A stretch of DNA of 64,000 nt from Achromobacter sp. AONIH1 (GTDB taxonomy: Bacteria > Pseudomonadota > Gammaproteobacteria > Burkholderiales > Burkholderiaceae_B), in contig NZ_CP026124.1 of NCBI RefSeq assembly GCF_002902905.1, forward strand, positions 2,356,001 through 2,420,000, written 5' to 3'. Below the pieces are notes generated by a model, which worked only from the letters and a program-made list of their open reading frames with translations, did not search any database and was not told the DNA's origin. Below, piece by piece: positions 59,915 to 64,000 of this stretch; within the stretch, counting starts at the first letter, position 1, and the number at the start of each line of letters is the position of its first letter. The position numbers were made by a program, and so were the translations under genes.

Positions 59915-62668
59915 TCATCTCTCCTGCTTCTTCAGAAAGAAAATTGCGGTCCCAATGATCAGCGGAATGGAAATGCCCATCGCGATCACCGTCAGGTACA
60001 AATCATTCATTCCGAGCGCTTTGCTAAAAACACCGCGACTGATCAAGACCATGTGCGTTGCTGGATACATCTCCCCAAAAGTTCGAGAGCTTCCTTCTAG
60101 AGAACTCACTGGGTTGATGAGGCCGGTGTACTGCATCGCCGGAATAAGCGTGCCTATCACGGCAATGAAGAGCGCCGCGATTTGACTACGCGTGATGGCG
60201 GATGCCAACAAACCCATGCCCGTTGAAACGATGCAAAACAGAAGGGCCGATAGCGTGAGCGTGATGAAACTGCCCTTGATCGGAACTTGAAAGAGGGTGA
60301 CCGACAACAGACACATGCATAGAAAATTCACCATGCCCAGGCCGACATACGGAAGCTGCTTACCGATGAGAAACTCCGTGCGGGTGACCGGTGTGACGTA
60401 GAGATTGATGATGGAGCCCAACTCTTTCTCACGCACCACGGCCAGGGCAGTCAGCATGGCCGGCAGCATCAGCAGCAGAAGAGCCACGATCGCAGGCACC
60501 ATGGCCTTGATGCTCTCAACATCTGGGTTGTAGCGATAACGCGCCTGTATAGAAGCCTGTCCAGGAGCCGCAGAGTTCGGGCGCAGACCGGACTGCTCGG
60601 CAATCCAATGGGCATACACGCCGTTCACATAGCCCTTTACGGTCTCTGCGCGGGATGGCATCGCACCGTCAATCCAGGCAGCGATTTCTACCTTGCGACC
60701 ACGGGTCAGGTCTCGGCCAAAACTGGGAGGAATCTCAATGGCGACTGTCAGCTCGCCGCGCCGCATCCGTCGATCCAATTCGTCTTGAGAGCTGATTGGC
60801 GGCTGCTCCAAGAAATAGCGAGAGCCTGACAAGCTCTGTATGAAACTCCGGCTGACGGCGCTTTGGTCGCCATCCAGAACTGCGAAACGCATATGGTTGA
60901 CGTCCATGTTGACGCCAAAGCCCATCATGACCATGAGCAGCAAAGAGCCCACCAGCGCCGTCGTCGCACGTATGGGATCCCTTCGCAACTCCAGCACCTC
61001 ACGCCAGGCGTAGCTCAGGAGGCGCTGCAAGCTGAAGGATTTGGGGCTCACTGGGTCCAAGTGAGGCTTGCTTTCGGAACTCTTCTCAGCCCCGCCATCC
61101 ACCTCGGATTCTTTGGCTGGAGCACTACCGTCGGCATCGACCAGATATCCAATAAACGCCTCTTCCAGCGTCTTGGCGCCGCGCTTTTCCACCAACCGGG
61201 CTGGTGCGTCACTGTCGAGCACTTTTCCGGCGTGCATCATCGACATGCGATCGCAGCGCGCTGCCTCGTTCATGAAGTGGGTAGAGATAAAAATCGTTAC
61301 GTGATCGCGACGCGAAAGTTCAACCAGCAGGTGCCAGAAACCGTCGCGCGCGACCGGATCCACCCCAGAGGTGGGCTCGTCCAGAATCAGCAATTCCGGC
61401 TTGTGCACCATTGCCACGGCCAGCGACAGACGTTGGCGCATGCCGAGGGGAACACTGTCTGGAAGGCTGTCGAGAATAGGCGCGAGGCCAAACCGTTCCA
61501 CCATCTCATCGACGCGTCCGGCGATTTCGCCAGCAGGAACGTGGAATAGCTGCGCGTGCAGCACCAAGTTCTGGTGAACAGTCAACTCGCTGTACAGAGA
61601 GAACGCTTGCGACATGTACCCGACGCGCCGTCGCGTATCGATATCCTTGGGATCTACTTCATGTCCGAACAGCCAAGCATTTCCTTCGGTGGCCACCAGC
61701 AACCCGGTCAGCATCTTCATCGTCGTGGACTTTCCGCAGCCGTTGGAGCCAAGGAAGCCAAATATCTCGCCACGCCGAATACGGAAGGACACGTGGTCTA
61801 CGGCGGTGAAGTCGCCGAATCGCATCGTCAGATCCTTGGCTTCGATCGCGATGTCGTCCACATCGGTTTGAAGCGGTGGGATCTCTACCGGTTTGTGACC
61901 ACGTTTCTTCTCTTCTGGAAGCAACCTGATGAATGCCTCTTCGAGGCTTGCACTGCCTGTGCGCTCCAAGATCTCCTTGGGCGTACCAGTGGCCAGCACA
62001 CCACCGTCGTCCATTGCAACCAGCCAGTCGAAGCGCTGGGCCTCGTCCATGTAAGCGGTGGCCACAATGACGCTCATGGAAGGGCGCTCACTGCGAATCC
62101 GATCAATCAAATCCCAGAACTGTGCGCGCGCCAACGGATCCACGCCCGTAGTTGGCTCATCCAATAGCAGGAAGTCGGGATCGTGAATCAGTGCGCAGCA
62201 CAGTCCCAGCTTTTGCTTCATTCCGCCTGAAAGCTTGCCGGCAGGGCGGTCCAAGAATGAATTCAAGCCTGTGCTCTGCGTCAGGTCGTCAATGCGCCTG
62301 CGCCTTTCAGCTTCTGAGTGGCCAAACAGCCTGGCAAAGAACTGAAGGTTCTCTTCCACCGACAAGGTCGGATAGAGGTTTTTGCCCAATCCCTGAGGCA
62401 TGTAAGCGATACGAGGGCATACGAGATCGCGGTGCGTCTTGCTGCGCATGTCACCGCCCAGTACCTCGATCTGTCCGTCCTGGATTGCACGTGCGCCGGC
62501 CAGTAGAGACAGCAAGCTGGATTTGCCGACGCCGTCGGGGCCGATCAAGCCGACCATGCATCCGGACGGTACTTCAAGATCCAGAGCGGAAAGCGCGACC
62601 GTGGAGCCATAGCGCAGGCTCAGTCCACCCACCCGCGCAACGGCCTTGTTAGACACCCCAACGTTCAT
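59915..62668 (-). CDS. RbbA-like ABC protein: two ATPase domains fused to a permease
   Basis: A 917-residue protein with ATPase 1 (Walker [15 protein letters not shown] near 43-56, signature [12 protein letters not shown]), ATPase 2 (Walker [15 protein letters not shown] near 309-322, with [11 protein letters not shown] and [12 protein letters not shown]), and an ABC-2 permease part from about 560 on. This is the arrangement of RbbA/YhiH. GGAG lies 8 bases before the ATG and its own stop is one base before the next gene. Substrate unknown; cargo neighbours suggest hydrophobic compounds or stress products. Confidence 0.9.
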   Translation of the reverse strand: MNVGVSNKAVARVGGLSLRYGSTVALSALDLEVPSGCMVGLIGPDGVGKSSLLSLLAGARAIQDGQIEVLGGDMRSKTHRDLVCPRIAYMPQGLGKNLYPTLSVEENLQFFARLFGHSEAERRRRIDDLTQSTGLNSFLDRPAGKLSGGMKQKLGLCCALIHDPDFLLLDEPTTGVDPLARAQFWDLIDRIRSERPSMSVIVATAYMDEAQRFDWLVAMDDGGVLATGTPKEILERTGSASLEEAFIRLLPEEKKRGHKPVEIPPLQTDVDDIAIEAKDLTMRFGDFTAVDHVSFRIRRGEIFGFLGSNGCGKSTTMKMLTGLLVATEGNAWLFGHEVDPKDIDTRRRVGYMSQAFSLYSELTVHQNLVLHAQLFHVPAGEIAGRVDEMVERFGLAPILDSLPDSVPLGMRQRLSLAVAMVHKPELLILDEPTSGVDPVARDGFWHLLVELSRRDHVTIFISTHFMNEAARCDRMSMMHAGKVLDSDAPARLVEKRGAKTLEEAFIGYLVDADGSAPAKESEVDGGAEKSSESKPHLDPVSPKSFSLQRLLSYAWREVLELRRDPIRATTALVGSLLLMVMMGFGVNMDVNHMRFAVLDGDQSAVSRSFIQSLSGSRYFLEQPPISSQDELDRRMRRGELTVAIEIPPSFGRDLTRGRKVEIAAWIDGAMPSRAETVKGYVNGVYAHWIAEQSGLRPNSAAPGQASIQARYRYNPDVESIKAMVPAIVALLLLMLPAMLTALAVVREKELGSIINLYVTPVTRTEFLIGKQLPYVGLGMVNFLCMCLLSVTLFQVPIKGSFITLTLSALLFCIVSTGMGLLASAITRSQIAALFIAVIGTLIPAMQYTGLINPVSSLEGSSRTFGEMYPATHMVLISRGVFSKALGMNDLYLTVIAMGISIPLIIGTAIFFLKKQER

Positions 62669-62671
62669 TGG

Positions 62672-63749
62672 TCACTCCTGCGCGCGAATGGCAAGTGGAG
62701 TGGGCCAAGAAGACTCGGCATCGAGTTTTACCCAAGCAACGCCTGGCACGCCTGCCTTGACCTCCTTGGCATGGCGACGCAAGAAATCTTCAGAAACCTG
62801 AGCGCGCACCCGAAACATCAGTTTCTGGCGTTCGCTGGCGGTTTCTACGGATTTGGGCGTGAATTGAGCATTGCTGGCAACAAAGGAGACAGTTGCCTTG
62901 ATCGGATTGTCAGGTGCTGAATCCAGGACAATACGAACTTCGCTGCCAAGTTCGATACGCCCGGCCGCTTTCTCTGGAAGAAAGAAGGTCATGTAAACAT
63001 CGGACAGGTCTGATGTTCAGCACCGTCCCGCCAGGGCTTAGTACTTCACCCGGTTCGGCAACGCGAAACTGCACGCGACCGTCTCGGGGAGCGCGCAGCT
63101 CGCTGTCGTTGATGTCGGCATCAATGCGGGTGACCGTGGCGAGTGCTGCAACAACGGCGGATCGAGCGCCCACCACATCCGCCTCACTCGCTTTGACCGC
63201 GGCCTGCGCGGCCGATACCTGCGCGACGCTAGCCGCCACAGCTGCTTGAGCACCACGTACAGCCGCTCTGTTGTCATCCAACTCCTGAACTGACGAGGCG
63301 CCTTCTTTCGACAAGATCTCTGACCGAGCGACGCGGCGACGTGCCGCGTCCAGTTCAGCTTCTCGCTGTGCAACCACAGCTTGCGCAGCGACCAAGTTGC
63401 TCTTGTTCAATGCCACTTGGGCTTCTGCCGAGCTGACAGCGTGCTCAGCTCTCTGGCGCCCCGCGTCGGCTTCTGCGCGCTGCGCCTGCAGGATGTCCAC
63501 TTGCATCCGTGCCAGCGGTTCACCCGCTTTGACCACGTGCCCCTCGCGCACCAACACCTGCTCGATGCGTCCCCCGAGCTTTGTGGAAATATCCGTTTGA
63601 ATCGCTTCGATTCTTCCGTTGCCGCTGACGAATCCTTCGCCATATGCATCGCCAGACTGCGATGACCAGTACCACCAGCCAGCTAGAAGCGCGCCTGCTA
63701 TCAGCACGGCAGGTAAAACTTTGTTTTTCATGGAAATAGACATATTCAT
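62672..63749 (-). pseudogene. HlyD-type membrane-fusion protein (YhiI-like), frameshifted
   Basis: The gene reads in one frame from 63749 (MNMSISMKNKVLPAVLIAG, one membrane segment, coiled coil, lipoyl half) to a break near 63011, after VLNI, where the reading frame must shift to continue with DLSDVYMTFFLPEKAAGRIE to the TGA at 62672. As sequenced, the protein would end 19 residues after the break. It could be a true inactivating change or a sequencing error; the neighbours show no decay. It would couple the ABC permeases to the outer-membrane protein. Confidence 0.8.
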
Positions 63750-63758
63750 GTGCGTTAT

Positions 63759-64000
63759 TCACCGAATGGAGGAAGGTGTCTCTGCCCGTGCGGGATGTAC
63801 GGGCATGGAGCGAGATTCAAGATCTGCTCCACCACCAAGCGCGGCGTACAACGCCACCTGACTGGATAGGAACGAGCGACGTACCTGGATGAGTGACTGC
63901 TGGGAGTCAAGTAGGTCGCGCTGTGCGTCCAACACTTCCAGATAGGCTGCAGAGCCGTTGTCGTAGAGCAGTTGTGCAAGGCGCGCACGTTCCTGCTGAA
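63759..64000 (-). CDS. Outer-membrane efflux protein, C-terminal part (5' end outside window)
   Basis: The last 79 residues of a TolC/OprM/NodT-type outer-membrane factor: the helical QERARLAQLLYDNGSAAYLE, LDAQRDLLDSQQSLIQVRR and a C-terminal LYAALGGG are typical of the end of the repeat. The frame is open to the right edge. Its stop is 9 bases before the adaptor's start codon, so this is the upstream end of the minus-strand cluster in view. Confidence 0.88.
   Translation of the reverse strand, partial: QQERARLAQLLYDNGSAAYLEVLDAQRDLLDSQQSLIQVRRSFLSSQVALYAALGGGADLESRSMPVHPARAETPSSIR

Noticed and set aside
1..64000. Integrase, origin of transfer, tRNA or rRNA genes
   Set aside because: Looked for along the window but none could be supported; the element ends are presumably outside.

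Overview
The window looks like the interior of a large integrative and conjugative element (ICE) of the PFGI-1/clc-like (mating-pair-formation type G) family, in a high-GC gamma- or betaproteobacterium. The evidence is the characteristic set of ICE families in their usual order: DUF3085, DUF3577, DUF932, DUF3275, PilL2, TIGR03759, TIGR03765, TraD, TIGR03747, RAQPRD, TIGR03758/03745/03750/03746/03749/03752/03751, a VirB4-like ATPase, TIGR03757/03756/03755, TraG-N, DUF3742 and a MobH relaxase. No integrase, att site, tRNA or rRNA is visible, so both ends of the element and the host species lie outside the view. Family names are from sequence recognition, not a database search.

Layout. (1) 1-19.7 kb, + strand: replication/maintenance module. 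It holds the end of topB, a GHKL ATPase, many small ICE-specific proteins, an adenine-type methyltransferase and an SNF2-like helicase. It divides into four transcription units, each opening with a copy of the same structured leader (about 1340, 3324, 9387 and 10929), and most are closed by a good intrinsic terminator. A minus-strand pair (membrane diguanylate cyclase plus OST-HTH/LOTUS protein, 6.4-9.1 kb) sits between units 2 and 3. (2) 19.7-42.8 kb: type IV pilus-like and type IV secretion genes, tightly packed and mostly overlapping, interrupted at two places by minus-strand cargo (a low-GC PD-(D/E)XK-like gene at 26.8-27.8 kb and a SIR2-like DUF4917 gene at 36.6-37.6 kb). Four transfer units share a short CGCATT-type motif about 70 bp upstream of their first start codon. 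(3) 43-46.8 kb: an AbiE-type toxin-antitoxin pair and the MobH relaxase. (4) 46.9-64 kb: one long minus-strand cargo cluster.

The cargo cluster, in transcription order, encodes an outer-membrane efflux protein (cut by the window edge), an HlyD-type adaptor (frameshifted here), an RbbA-like ABC protein and an ABC permease, a phasin, PhaB, PhaA, a DUF3141 alpha/beta hydrolase, a MaoC-phosphotransacetylase fusion, an acetate kinase fused to a universal stress protein, a PhaC-type polyester synthase, a FabI-like reductase and a methyltransferase. Together this is a mobile carbon-storage and overflow (PHB plus acyl-phosphate) package with a tripartite ABC exporter.

The strongest unexplained signal is the four-copy leader. 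Three helices are kept in all four copies (and a fourth in three copies) while their sequences differ by compensating changes, which points to a functional structured RNA or a structured regulatory DNA element that co-regulates the four replication-module units. Two further layers of regulation stand out: a fixed-distance promoter motif on the transfer operons, and individual hairpins placed in nearly every spacer of the replication module.
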